Source of the DNA: Cherax quadricarinatus
Lineage: Eukaryota > Arthropoda > Malacostraca > Decapoda > Parastacidae
Assembly: GCF_038502225.1 (NCBI RefSeq)
Contig: NC_091307.1
Location: forward strand, 28,259,078 to 28,323,077
DNA length: 64,000 bases
Reading direction: 5' to 3'
This document shows, piece by piece, positions 1 through 10,667 of this stretch. Within the stretch, counting starts at the first letter, position 1, and each line of letters begins with the position of its first letter. A program made the translations under genes and the position numbers. Under the pieces are notes generated by a model. The model ran no database searches. It was not told the origin of the DNA and saw nothing but the letters and a program-made list of their open reading frames with translations.

Positions 1-44
1 GGGTAGAGGGTAGCAAGAGATTGAGGTAGAAAGGGCTGAAGTTA

Positions 45-370
45 TCAGAGTTTGTGAAGTAAGTCAGTTGTTGTCAAAAAGTCACTGAGAGAGTCCAGAT
101 GAAAGCTGGGTCCATCAGCGAGAAGGGAAGGTAAAGAGAGAGCAGCAGAGCGAAGACAACAATGGAGGTAAATTCTGTGTGCTCCTTGATAAAGTGGGCA
201 GTCTAACAGAATGTGGCTGACTGATAATGGAACCTGACAATTCTCACAGAGAGGAGCAGGGCACCTCTCCATGAGATATCCATGAGTAAGACGAGTATGG
301 CCAATGCGAAGACGGGAGAGAGCAGTCTCCCAACCTCGACACTGGTGACAAGACGGCCAGTAACCTATAC
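45..370 (-). pseudogene. LINE C-terminal fragment (LINE-E), RNase H/zinc-finger tail
   Basis: Read on the minus strand, this gives ALSRLRIGHTRLTHGYLM followed by a Cys/His cluster (CENC, later SHILLDCPLY). That is the classic C-terminal tail of RNase H-bearing LINEs of the I/jockey type: the end of the RNase H domain and a C-x2-C...H-x4-C finger thought to bind template RNA. The frame can be followed from about 370 to a stop at 45. Further upstream it hits stops, and at about 441 it meets the oppositely oriented LINE-A. It is therefore a 5'-truncated remnant. No start codon is implied; the first Met in this stretch is internal. Confidence 0.7.
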
Positions 371-440
371 TCGGTTTAATAGATTAAAGTTTGTGACCGA
401 GCATGGTAGACCAACGTTGTTGCCAACGGGTGTGAAGGTG

Positions 441-1402
441 GGTTCATTTAGACTCCATGATGAGGCCTCAATAAAGAAGTTCACAGCTGACCTAGAGACT
501 GTTGACTGGCCTACAGAATTCTCCAAGGCCAATGGTATTAATGACTGGACAGACATTTTTCTTAACAAATTACTTAGACTATACAACAAACATTGTCCTA
601 TAAAAACGAAACAGATCACAAACAAACGGCTTGGTTGCCCATGGCTAACCAGCACCATTCTGAAATCCATTGACAAGAAACACCAATATGAAAAGCAATA
701 TAGACAGGGCTTAATACACAAAGATATTCTTAAACACTCTTCATCAGTTCTCACCAAAGTAATAAAGAAAGCCAAACAACTGTACTACTCCAGTAGATTC
801 ACAGACACTAGAGGAGATATAAAAAAGACCTGGAAAACACTCTCTCAGATTCTAGGGACCCACAAACTGAAAAAAAACAAGAATATTGTCCTAACTAAAC
901 CTAATGAAACACCACTACATCCCACTGACACAGCTAACAAGATAAACGACTTCTCAACCATAGGATCTAATCTCGCCAATAAAATCCCACATACCAATGC
1001 CCATGCCGGGGACTACCTAGATGGGAATTTCCCAGATTCCTTCTATCTTGCACCAACTGAGCCCACGGAAGTCACCGAGATTATAAAGTCACTTAAAAAT
1101 AACTCAGGGAATCTGTCTCATGTCCCACCATCATTGTACAAGCGAGCAGCCCATGTCCTTTCGCATGCTATTTCATTACTTTTTAACAAGTCACTAGAAA
1201 CTAGCACCTTCCCGAAACTACTCAAGATGGCAAGGGTTACACCAATACATAAAGGTGGTGACCCTACCATTGCTATTCAAAATCTTTGAGAAACTCGTGC
1301 ACAGGAGACTATATTCATTTATAACGTCACAAAACATACTCAACCCCTGCCAATTTGGATTCAGGAAAAATATGAGCACTAATGATGCAATCATAAAATT
1401 GC
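441..1402 (+). pseudogene. LINE-A copy 1, linker and N-terminal RT segment
   Basis: This encodes the region between endonuclease and RT (CPIKTKQITNKRLGCPW and onwards), then the first RT block up to QFGFRK. Against the copy at 63850-63900, a 35-bp stretch is missing after 1266; it carried the NNYRPISN motif of RT and its loss shifts the frame. The open frame starting at 282 is a chimera: its first 50 or so codons come from antisense LINE-E and are not part of this element. The block ends at the insertion point of the LTR, 1402/1403. Confidence 0.8.
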
Positions 1403-2515
1403 TGTGGAATATTTTTGATTTTCCGAAGCTATAGTGCCTAATAGGTGTTTAATGTGTCGATATGAGTCAAAAATGTATTTGACAATAGGATAGAACCAAG
1501 AGTTCCCTTTGCGCATGCGCGGATGTGCGGGGGTATAGGTTGACTCGGGCCATGGGGCTGGCAGGAGTGTTTTGAATGTGGTGAGGAGGCTGTGAAAACA
1601 TGGAACCAGGAAATTGGCATTCACGGCGGCCTAAGGATTAATATAGGCCTCATTTCATAATAGGAAGTGTCATAACTGGTCCTGGTGAAGAGTGAGGGAA
1701 CGTGATTTATGGGACCACCGTAAAAAGGTGGTAAAATTAGTGAATAATGTTCGACCGGGGTGTGACTGGTGCGCGGCCATTGTGTGTGTCCAGGGGAAAT
1801 ACCCGTGTGTTAATCCTCACTCATCGGCCTCAGATCTTAATGGAGTGACCTCTAATGTGTATAATAATTATGAGACGTTAAATCGTCCTGTGAATGGTAA
1901 TGTAATCAGTGATAATAACATTGAGTTAAGAGAATGCAGGATGTGAAATAGATCGCCCTGCTCCGAGTGAATGCGTGATTCTCGTACCGGGGATAATGAA
2001 GCTTTATGGAATCACGACTTCTAAACCGGGACAAACCGACGGATACCTCGTCCTGCCGGAATAAGAACCATGTCGGTGTAGCAGGACTTCGAAATGAGAT
2101 GGGAATGGAGGAAATAAGGAGTATCAATCACCCACAGTTAAGTAACCTTTCTAGTTATAGCAGACTGATGCTGGCCAGTTAGGTATGTTGTGATTAGATA
2201 GGTTATGAGTGATCCAGCTACATCAAGTGACCACCAGAGAATATCTGGTAAGTGGAGAGATTATGTACAAGTGGTTTTCCTTGATGGATATATCCATGTG
2301 TAACCTACCCCCCCCCTCTTCATTCAGTTACACTAATATAATCTATACAGTCCACAATTAATTAGTAGCACCGTACTTGTGGGTGCTATCCAATCCATAC
2401 TGGTCTCGGATAGATATGGATAAGATTGTGAGGTCGAAGGAACCACTTGCCGCGACCAGGGGTGGTTAAGTTTTCTCACATGTCTACACGGGGTGACTAC
2501 GGTAAACAATATGGT

Positions 2516-2592
2516 TGTCTCCCAATGAGTTTACTGGTATGTATATAATGTTGAGGTACATACAGGTAAGCACCCTAGAAAATTTTCCATAA
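2516..2592 (+). repeat. Left copy of a 77-bp direct repeat (LINE-B target-site duplication)
   Basis: This stretch matches 8435-8511 with two mismatches. It is the end of the LTR, duplicated when LINE-B inserted. The right copy is directly followed by the LTR's target duplication and then by LINE-A. That order shows the LTR was in place before LINE-B. Confidence 0.85.
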
Positions 2593-2593
2593 G

Positions 2594-3850
2594 TGTCAAC
2601 GCTGGGGCCACATCGCCAGGAAATGCCCATCTAAGTCACACTGGTGTGCAGTGTGTGCCAATGCTCATCCTTCTGAACGGTGTTATGCTATGATCAAACA
2701 GCAACAGACTGTTGCTAAACAATGTATCAATTGTAAGACCTCAGGAGTCACAGCAGCTCATGCTGACTGCAGTGTGAGGGCTGATCGCATCGCAGCCAAC
2801 CACACTTCACCCTGTACCCCTCATAATGGCCCCCCAGGACTACCAGGTACCTCGGGTCTGAATACTGGCTCATGCCTGCCCTCAGACAATGGGGTTGAGC
2901 ACCTCACCTGGGGAGTACGTCAACAGACCTCCATCACGTCGGCTGTCAATACCAGCCTAGCTGAGTCAGCTGACAGTCAGCCAAATAGCTCAGCTGACCG
3001 GGACTTCACGTCTCCAGATGTTCCAAGTCTTGCTCCTGTGGTATACAACCTGATGTTGCGCATAAAAATACTGGAAACACAACAATTTCTCCTGAAACAA
3101 CAACTTGAACAACACAAGGAAAGATGTGTAGAGTGTACCAATAACAAGATTGTCACAATTTGTGAAAGCAAGTGTAAGGCTGCTGAACAAGGTGGTGGTG
3201 GTGTTCTTAATCACAGAAATGACGAATATAATACTTGTGTTGATAACTGTAGTGAGCATCATAACGAAGGCTATGGTGTCAATGATGTTAGTAATAGTGA
3301 TGACCGTAATATAAGTGGTGGTGAAGAGTGTGATGAGGGCAATGGTGTCTATAATGTTAGTAATAGTGATGAGCGTAATTTAAGTGGTGGTGAAGAGTGT
3401 GATGAGAGCGGTGGTGTCTATAATGTTAGTAATAGTGATGAGCGTAATTTAAGTGGTGGTGAAGAGTGTGATGAGAGCGGTGGTGTCTATAATGTTAGTA
3501 ATAGTGATGAGCATAATATAAGTGGTGGTGCAGAGTGTGATGAGGTTAGTCACATAGACATTAATGTTGAATACAATACTGTTGACAAATGTAATGAACA
3601 CAATGTTGGTAGTGGCGCTGGTGATGACAGTTGTAGTGTTGCGTGTAATGTTAGTGGAGGAGGGAATGTGAGTGGTGGTGGTGTCACCTATCATACATTC
3701 ACACATAAACAGCGTCATGCTCTGGGTTTACGAAGACTCCCACGAGGCCTTACAACTGGAAGTGCACTTACAAAACTCATGGACAAGGGTAGCACTGTTG
3801 ACATTGATAAGGTCTGCTATTTATATGAACAATTTTTTTCATTATGCTGA
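2594..3850 (+). CDS. LINE-B ORF1, partial: zinc-knuckle nucleic-acid-binding protein
   Basis: The frame is open from the 5' junction, so no true start is present; GTG at 2651 or a downstream ATG would be internal. It begins with the back half of a CCHC knuckle (CQRWGHIARKC), then CAVC...H...C and CINC...H..C, the three-knuckle array usual in ORF1 of I and jockey elements, where it binds element RNA. After about residue 200 the protein turns into an Asn/Ser/Gly/Glu-rich repeat region, then ends with a short basic tail (FTHKQRHALGLRRLPRG). The stop at 3848-3850 lies 30 nt before the ORF2 ATG, so ORF2 probably depends on reinitiation or similar coupling. The missing 5' part makes this copy unlikely to supply ORF1 function. 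Confidence 0.8.
   Translation, partial: CQRWGHIARKCPSKSHWCAVCANAHPSERCYAMIKQQQTVAKQCINCKTSGVTAAHADCSVRADRIAANHTSPCTPHNGPPGLPGTSGLNTGSCLPSDNGVEHLTWGVRQQTSITSAVNTSLAESADSQPNSSADRDFTSPDVPSLAPVVYNLMLRIKILETQQFLLKQQLEQHKERCVECTNNKIVTICESKCKAAEQGGGGVLNHRNDEYNTCVDNCSEHHNEGYGVNDVSNSDDRNISGGEECDEGNGVYNVSNSDERNLSGGEECDESGGVYNVSNSDERNLSGGEECDESGGVYNVSNSDEHNISGGAECDEVSHIDINVEYNTVDKCNEHNVGSGAGDDSCSVACNVSGGGNVSGGGVTYHTFTHKQRHALGLRRLPRGLTTGSALTKLMDKGSTVDIDKVCYLYEQFFSLC
3275..3550 (+). repeat. 69-bp tandem repeat inside LINE-B ORF1 (4 units)
   Basis: Four 69-bp units start at 3275, 3344, 3413 and 3482. Each encodes a 23-residue unit like GVYNVSNSDERNLSGGEEC plus DESG. The two middle units are nearly identical, the outer ones diverged, so unit number probably changes by slippage without breaking the frame. 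Confidence 0.9.
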
Positions 3851-3880
3851 GAAACTCAACAAGATCCCAGGACTACTATA

Positions 3881-6800
3881 ATGGATCAAAACTCGTATAA
3901 ACTTTCTATATTAAGCTGGAACATTGCATCACTTAGAAAAAGACTTCCTGAACTTCATCATATAGTAACCACCGAACCCATTGATGTTGTGTGTCTACAA
4001 GAGTGCAGAGTCCCTGAAAAATCCCAACCCCCTAAATTACCATCATTTGTTGCATATAACCTCAAATCTACTAACTCTTGTGTTCTATATATTAAAAAAT
4101 CACTTCCCCATCACCTTCTTGCACACAAGAAAACAGAGGGGCTACAATATCACGGTGTTAGGATTTATATAGGGAACTCTGCTCTCAACATATTTAACTT
4201 GTATGCTCCTGCTGATAAATTTAATTACTTGGAGCTCCAAACTTGTGCTCATTCTGAGCCTACTCTTATTATTGGCGATTACAATGCGAGACACAAAAGC
4301 ATTGGAAACTCACAGTTTGGTAATCGTAATGGCAATCAACTGTTGTCACTCTTAAACAGTCATGATAATGTCCAAATTGTAGGTGACCTTGAACCCACAC
4401 ATATCTATGGAGGCGTCCTTGATCTGTGCCTGGGCTTCAACATTACTTCTGCCAGCTGTGAGTCTTCCATTGTAACAGATATAGCGTCTGATCATTTCCC
4501 TAGGCTAACCTCTCTAGATATTGGTAATACTATCCTTCCTGGTGGGATATTCAAACGGAAACGTTTTAATGTTCCCACAGATCAGCATGATGACTTTGTT
4601 GCACATGTGACTGACTGGTATAATTCCTATGAGTGTTCCTCTGTAGAGACCTTTAACAATGATCTTGTGAGCAGTATTCAGAACTACTTAGAGCCGCCAC
4701 TGCAACCTCTTGGTACTCTAAACCCAACAAACTTCCATAATAATCATACCTCCTTCAAAAACCATACTCATTACAATGATTCTAAACTTCGTACACTGAA
4801 ACGTACTGCTCGCAGACTAGGCCTAGCCTATAGAAAACATCGTACCCCTGGAATGCCGAGGCTCTTCCAAACTGCCCTTGCTGCTGCCAGAGAGCGTATG
4901 ACAGAGCTGCGGCAAACCGACTGGGAAAAATTTGTCAACGGTCTTAATGCTCACACCCCACTTAGCCGGGCATGGAGGGACATAAATAGAATTAAGGGTA
5001 ACCGAACTGGGCAGATCGCGCACCCTCATCCCTTGCATAGGGCAAATGAGTTAGTCAGTGCTTGGGCTGCTACATCTAGCTATGACAATCTTCCCAGTAC
5101 CACACAGGCAAAATTAAATGACAAATATGATGCAAGGGAGAGACTTGTTTGCTTTATGCTCAGTAAGGCAGATGATTGCAACATTCCTTTCACTAATTAT
5201 GAACTTGATGCAGCGCTAACTAAGGGCAACTCCACGTCTCCTGGTGAGGATGGTATTACTTACAACATACTCAGATTGCTGTGTCGAGTACCAGGTAATC
5301 CATTACTTGAATTATATAACATGAGCTATGTAACTGGGGAGCTCCCTCAATCTTGGACCAACAGCCTCATCATTCCAATTCCTAAGCCCAATCAACAAAA
5401 TGCATTTCGCCCAATATCTCTTACTAGCTGCTTGTGTAAAACATTTGAGAGAATGATTCTTAATCGTCTCATGTACAGAATCAAACAATTTTTGTCTCCC
5501 CGGTTACATGGTTTCATGCATGGAAGGAGCGTGCATCATTGCATAGCCACCTTTCTCACCCTGCACACTGACAGCTCCTACACTACCTTCCTTGACCTTA
5601 AATCCGCTTTCGATGTAGCCAATCGACATGTAATAATTAGTGAACTTGCCAGAATGGATGTTGGAGGATGGCTTCTCCGCTGGATTAAAGGCTACCTGTC
5701 CAACAGAAAATCGTCTGTGTTGTTCCAGGGACATAGAAGTGTAACTAAAGACTTTGAATTAGGAACCCCACAGGGAGGTGTGCTCAGTCCCACACTGTTC
5801 AATATTCTAATTAATGCATTACTTAATGCTATGCCTAGTCAGCCCCATAATTATGTGATTAGTTTTGCTGATGATATAATGATTCACACCACCGGATTCT
5901 CCAACACCCAAAACATTCTTAATCATGTACTAGCCTCGTGTCAGGACCTGGGGTTGATAATCTCTACTGCTAAAACAAAGATACTCAATAGGCGTCCTCC
6001 TCGACAGAGAGGCACAGTTCGTCAGATCCAATTGCATGATGGGTCTCTTCTAGAATATGTAAGCAGATACAGGTATCTAGGCTTTGAGGTTCCACTACTT
6101 GGACCTGTTGTAACAAGACTTTGTCGCCAATACAAAGAACGACTAAGAGCACTTAGAGTTGTGGCAGGGCTTCACCCCAGGTATGGTGCTAATGTTAAAA
6201 TTGTGAAAATGATGTATCTTGCTTATATTAGATCATTGGTTGATTATGCTGCGCCACTACTTGCTCTTGTGTCTGACTGGAAGCTTGGAGGGCTGGAAAA
6301 ACTGCAGAACGAAGCAATGAAGATCATCCTAGGATGCCCTCGTACTGCCAAAATTTTAAATATGCAAAAAGAACTTGATATTCCAAGCATCAGAGATCGT
6401 GTTACTGAAAGAAATATCCTAATTGGGGTTAATATGCTCAGGCAAGCTCATTCAAACCCCTGCACAGAAGCCCTCCAAACTTTCCTCAGCACTGGTGAAC
6501 ACTCCTCCAGATGGATCGAAAAGACTGGAACCGACCTCCGCATGAATCAGATACATGATCTATGTCAAGTAAGACAACAGCGGCACTTCTCCGCTCCATG
6601 GAATATTACCCCATTCCAAACTACCATTCCTCCATTTCCCCCCAAACTACTTCTTAAATCACAACCAAAACTTCGCCTTGAAGCCAAACATGAGGCCTTA
6701 AGCTGTATTGATAACTTAGTCACACAGCACACACTCTCGCAAATTATTTACGTTGATGGTTCTGTTCACCAATCCACTGGTGCAGCTGGTAGTGCTGCTG

Positions 6801-7591
6801 TTGTCGTACAGAGTGATGGCTCTCTTAAAGAAATTGGAGCACGCATCAATAATTGGGCCTCTACCCTTCAGACAGAACTGTTTGCCATACTCCTTGCACT
6901 GAAATGCATCTATGTATCAAAGATTGACAGTTTAATTGTAACTGATTCTCTGTCATCCATAAATGCTCTCAACTCATTAAGCATAAATTGTGGCATGCTT
7001 GTGTCAGAAGCCAGACACAGGTATGGTAGGATTGTGGACAGTGGAGTCAGAGTGCATATGCTGTGGATTCCATCTCACATTGGTCTTCAGATGCATGATA
7101 GAACTGATAAATTGGCTAAGCTGTATGCTTTCAAAGAGGGAGTAGATTACAATCTTGGCTTGTCAGGTAGTAGTTTGAGAACAATAATACGAAAAGAACT
7201 TCAGCTGAATTTTATGGACTTAAGGCTCAGGGAGATTGACACCAGTGAGTCCATCTATCATCATTCTATCATGCAGGAGGAGCCACATGTCTATGGTGCA
7301 TCCAACAAAATAAGCAGACTCTTGGATGTCACTACCGCCCGGCTCCGGCTGGGTTACAAGTATCTTTGGCAGGTTAAATCACCACCACCAGATGTAGACC
7401 AAACGAAATGTAAACTTTGCCAGATGGATTATTGTCACACCCTGCGTCATTATGTACTGGAGTGCGATAAAATTAATGAATTTAGAAACAACTCACTCAG
7501 AAGTGTTCAAGAAATGGCTAAGTATTTTATCCACAGTGGTATATTACAGACCATTCTGGAGAAATACCCTGACTTTGCTAGCTGCAAATAA
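3881..7591 (+). CDS. LINE-B ORF2: APE endonuclease, reverse transcriptase, RNase H, zinc finger (1236 aa)
   Basis: This single open frame encodes the enzyme of target-primed reverse transcription. Domains in order: APE-type endonuclease, residues about 8-215 (SWNIASLRK, CLQECR, GDYNARH near 132, SDHFPR near 202); RT, about 440-720 (PGEDGITYN, FRPISL, DLKSAFDVAN, GTPQGGVLSP near 629, catalytic FADD near 660); RNase H, about 950-1090 (YVDGS, TELFAIL, VTDSLSS, then DRTDKLAK, supplying D-E-D-D); and a C-terminal finger CKLC...H....C near 1177. RNase H plus this RT style fits the I group. The ATG at 3881 is the first in frame after the ORF1 stop and directly precedes the endonuclease. I see no stop, frameshift or missing catalytic residue, so the copy may be young. 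Confidence 0.92.
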   Translation: MDQNSYKLSILSWNIASLRKRLPELHHIVTTEPIDVVCLQECRVPEKSQPPKLPSFVAYNLKSTNSCVLYIKKSLPHHLLAHKKTEGLQYHGVRIYIGNSALNIFNLYAPADKFNYLELQTCAHSEPTLIIGDYNARHKSIGNSQFGNRNGNQLLSLLNSHDNVQIVGDLEPTHIYGGVLDLCLGFNITSASCESSIVTDIASDHFPRLTSLDIGNTILPGGIFKRKRFNVPTDQHDDFVAHVTDWYNSYECSSVETFNNDLVSSIQNYLEPPLQPLGTLNPTNFHNNHTSFKNHTHYNDSKLRTLKRTARRLGLAYRKHRTPGMPRLFQTALAAARERMTELRQTDWEKFVNGLNAHTPLSRAWRDINRIKGNRTGQIAHPHPLHRANELVSAWAATSSYDNLPSTTQAKLNDKYDARERLVCFMLSKADDCNIPFTNYELDAALTKGNSTSPGEDGITYNILRLLCRVPGNPLLELYNMSYVTGELPQSWTNSLIIPIPKPNQQNAFRPISLTSCLCKTFERMILNRLMYRIKQFLSPRLHGFMHGRSVHHCIATFLTLHTDSSYTTFLDLKSAFDVANRHVIISELARMDVGGWLLRWIKGYLSNRKSSVLFQGHRSVTKDFELGTPQGGVLSPTLFNILINALLNAMPSQPHNYVISFADDIMIHTTGFSNTQNILNHVLASCQDLGLIISTAKTKILNRRPPRQRGTVRQIQLHDGSLLEYVSRYRYLGFEVPLLGPVVTRLCRQYKERLRALRVVAGLHPRYGANVKIVKMMYLAYIRSLVDYAAPLLALVSDWKLGGLEKLQNEAMKIILGCPRTAKILNMQKELDIPSIRDRVTERNILIGVNMLRQAHSNPCTEALQTFLSTGEHSSRWIEKTGTDLRMNQIHDLCQVRQQRHFSAPWNITPFQTTIPPFPPKLLLKSQPKLRLEAKHEALSCIDNLVTQHTLSQIIYVDGSVHQSTGAAGSAAVVVQSDGSLKEIGARINNWASTLQTELFAILLALKCIYVSKIDSLIVTDSLSSINALNSLSINCGMLVSEARHRYGRIVDSGVRVHMLWIPSHIGLQMHDRTDKLAKLYAFKEGVDYNLGLSGSSLRTIIRKELQLNFMDLRLREIDTSESIYHHSIMQEEPHVYGASNKISRLLDVTTARLRLGYKYLWQVKSPPPDVDQTKCKLCQMDYCHTLRHYVLECDKINEFRNNSLRSVQEMAKYFIHSGILQTILEKYPDFASCK

Positions 7592-7608
7592 AGCATTACC
7601 ACATATGT

Positions 7609-7945
<337 letters not shown>

Positions 7946-8434
7946 TCAGCAATCAACATTTGCACCAATAACTCACTACAGTTGTGACCGGGTGTGGAAG
8001 TGTGAATTGCTCATTACTCTAAAATTTGTTCATGATTGCAGCCATGTATAAACGTAAGTAACCATTCTTACAGTATTCATTACCTTTGTAACTTGTGAGT
8101 TCATTACCTTTGTAACTTGTGAGTTCATTACCTTGTACCTAGTTCAGCCATCAAAACTTTGGAGCCCGGTCCCTGGACCCATTGTGCACCTCTGTAATCT
8201 GTAAATACCTTTGTAACTTGTCATGATTGTGACTAGACCTACCTGGAGTTCATTACCTTTGTAAATTGTGAGTTCATTACCTTTGTAAATTGTGAATTCA
8301 TTACCTCTGTAACTTGCTCAGCTATCAAAACTTTGAGGCCCAGTCCCTGGACCCATTATGTACCTCTGTAATCTTTTGACTACCGCCCACAGGATGGGTA
8401 TAGGGTGCATAATAAACGTATTAAACTAACTAAC
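7946..8434 (+). other. LINE-B 3'UTR
   Basis: Non-coding 3' region from ACTCAGCAATCAACATTTGC to the terminal ACTAACTAACT. It contains repeated 24-bp units of the type TTCATTACCTTTGTAACTTG near 8078-8130 and 8250-8320, and a duplicated phrase around CAAAACTTTG..GCCC.GTCCCTGGACCCATT at 8150 and 8330. The 3'-terminal block is shared with 21545-21950, and is probably what the RT recognises on its RNA. Confidence 0.8.
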
Positions 8435-8511
8435 TGTCTCCCAATGAGATTACTTGTATGTATATAATGTTGAGGTACATACAGGTAAGCACCCTAGAAA
8501 ATTTTCCATAA
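8435..8511 (+). repeat. Right copy of the 77-bp direct repeat flanking LINE-B
   Basis: Matches 2516-2592 with two mismatches and is followed at 8511-8515 by the LTR target duplication, then LINE-A coding sequence at 8516. Confidence 0.85.
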
Positions 8512-8515
8512 ATGC

Positions 8516-9663
8516 TAGATCTGCTTTACACAGCATTGGAAAATAAGGAATATCCACTAGGAATTTTTATTGACCTAAGAAAAGCTTTTGACACAGTAGA
8601 CCACGACATCCTACACCACAAACTTGACCATTACGGTATAAGAGGCCATGCGCTTGCTTATTTCAAATCTTACCTTACTAATAGGTATCAGTATGTCACC
8701 ATTAAAGACACAGCATCAACAACACGACCACTTGATACTGGAGTTCTGCAGGGAAGTGTCCTTGGTCCCATGCTCTTCCTCATATACATCACTGATCTTC
8801 CAAACGTATCCCAACACCTGAAACCCATTCTCTTTGCTGACGACACGACTTATGTCATCTCTCACCCTAATCTTGCCACCCTCAACACCATTGTTAATGA
8901 GGAGCTGATCAAAATATCGACTTGGATGACAGCCAATAAACTTATGCTTAACACTGACAAAACCTACTATATTATGTTTGGTAGCAGAGCAGGAGATGCA
9001 CAAATTAACATTAAGATCGACAACACTCTAATTACCAGACATAATGAGGGCAAATTCCTAGGCCTATACCTTGACAACAACCTGAATTTCAGCACCCATA
9101 TCCAACACATAACCTAAAAAGCATCCAAAATGGTTTGGATCCCAAGATACGATACTACGTGCCGCAAAATGCCCTTCTCACACTATACCACTCACTTATT
9201 TATCCATACCTCACCTATGCTATTTGTGCTTGGAGATCAACTGCAGCAACACACCTAAAGCCAATAATAACCCAACAAAAAGCTGCAGTAAGAATAATCA
9301 CTAAATCCCATCCCTGGCAACACCCCCCCCCCACTCTTCATAGATCTAAACTTACTCCCTGTTCAATACATCCACACTTACTACTGTGCAATCTACATCT
9401 ACAGGACCTTAAACTCCAATATCAACCTTGACCTAAAACGCTTTCTTGATAGTTGTGACAGAACCCACAGGCATAACACCAGACACAAACATCTCTACGA
9501 TATTCCCCGTGTCCGACTAAACCTTTACAAAAATTCAATGTATGTCAAAGGCCCTAAAATCTGGAACACCCTACCTGAGAACTCTAAAACTGCAGACACA
9601 TTCATCACCTTCAAAACTACCATTAGAAAACATCTTATCTCCTTGATACACCCCGTCAACTAA
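8516..9663 (+). pseudogene. LINE-A copy 1, RT palm/thumb and C-terminal segment
   Basis: Continues the RT of LINE-A: FIDLRKAFDTVDHDIL, a PQGSVLGP motif whose preceding Pro is lost (GVLQGSVLGP), FADDTTYV (catalytic Asp pair kept), and GKFLGLYLDNN. The frame from 8512 breaks at the stop ending 9117. A second frame runs 9135-9431, and a third carries the conserved C-terminal end (IPRVRLNLYKNSM, GPKIWNTLPEN) to the stop at about 9663. Breaks were placed by comparison with LINE-A2 at 25,490-26,599. The ATG at 8512 is partly made by the flanking duplication and is not a real start. Confidence 0.82.
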
Positions 9664-10047
9664 CTACACGAATACCACCTGGTGGTTCACACTTACACTC
9701 ACTCACCCATTTGACCATAAACAGAAATATTAATCTCAATCTTAAAATAATAAATCCTGTGATACTCCAATACTGAAACTATGTACTGTGCCAAAACAAA
9801 AGCATTCACATTGCTAAACTCACAAACTAGTATTTAGTCACTTAGCCATAATACCAACTTACCTCATAATTTGTAATATTTTAAAATTAAGAATTAAACT
9901 AAGTCTGCCCGAAATGCCTAGCCATGCTAGGTGTTCTAGTGGTACACTCTGTAATCATTATTTTACTACATGTAAACCACACAATAACCAAATTCTGCAA
10001 ACTCAGCATTGTAATCCTTATAGAGAATAAACTTTGAATTGAATTGA
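9664..10047 (+). other. LINE-A 3'UTR and TTGAA-type tail
   Basis: Non-coding end of LINE-A, including AGTCTGCCCGAAATGCCTAG and the terminal AATAAACTTTGAATTGAATTG. The same 3' end recurs at 23446-23648 (plus) and, diverged, at 58603-58823 (minus). Confidence 0.85.
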
Positions 10048-10398
10048 ATGTTTGTTTTTGTTGTTGTTAAGAGTCACTATGGCTCCTACACAAACTTCTT
10101 ATAAGTAGAAGATGGACATAAATAAACCAGATAAATAGAGGCCATCCTTTCAAGAAATGACTTGAAATAATGCATTAAAACTGGATAAATTTAAATTTAA
10201 AGACGATATAGAATAGTAGTGATTTAAAAATAAGATACGACAAGGACCCCAATGGAAATAAATTTGGTACACCCTGAGTTTCGTATGCTTCGAGTTTAGA
10301 ACTGTTTTTTCGGCTCAATTTTGTCCCGAATTTCACACTGTGCCTCGTGTTTCATCCCACATGCCAGACCTGTCCACCTGCCTACCTCCCCACGCAGC
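10048..10398. other. Unassigned spacer
   Basis: AT-rich sequence with no open frame, repeat or RNA signal that I can support. Confidence 0.5.
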
Positions 10399-10459
10399 CA
10401 TCGTGAGTCTGAAGAATTGAGACACTTATGCAACACATGGGAATCTTTATTGAAGAAAC

Positions 10460-10485
10460 GTTTCGCCACACAGTGGCTTCATCAG
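10460..10485 (-). ncRNA. Hammerhead-ribozyme-like core (minus-strand arm)
   Basis: On the minus strand: CTGATGA, A, stem II GCCAC-TGT-GTGGC, then GAAAC. This matches the invariant hammerhead core CUGAUGA - stem II - GAAA. I could not place the cleavage triplet or stems I and III by eye, so self-cleavage is not shown. The downstream GAAACGTTTC is palindromic, as seen where two units must pair. Confidence 0.5.
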
Positions 10486-10641
10486 TCCAATACAACTCAT
10501 CTCACCGCAGTATATAAGCCACCTCTCTGGCCCTATTCTGCACTTCCTACAAGAGTGATGGACTGAACACATCGTTTCCAGGTTGAGGGACTGATTACCT
10601 CGAACTTCTCCTCTCCTTACCCATTTCTACTTTGTATTGGA

Positions 10642-10667
10642 CTGATGAAGCCACTGTGTGGCGAAAC
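10642..10667 (+). ncRNA. Hammerhead-ribozyme-like core (plus-strand arm)
   Basis: CTGATGA at 10642-10648, stem II GCCAC (10650-10654) pairing with GTGGC (10658-10662) around a TGT loop, then GAAAC at 10663-10667. The core is identical to the minus-strand arm. Downstream the arms differ (GAAACGCTTC here, GAAACGTTTC there). The cleavage site was not located. Confidence 0.5.

Noticed and set aside
282..1289. A 335-codon gene starting at 282
   Set aside because: The first part is antisense LINE-E fused by chance to the linker of LINE-A; the end is created by the 35-bp deletion.
1692..2127. Small frames in the LTR as accessory genes
   Set aside because: Short, no motifs, unconserved in the LTR at 16402-17383.
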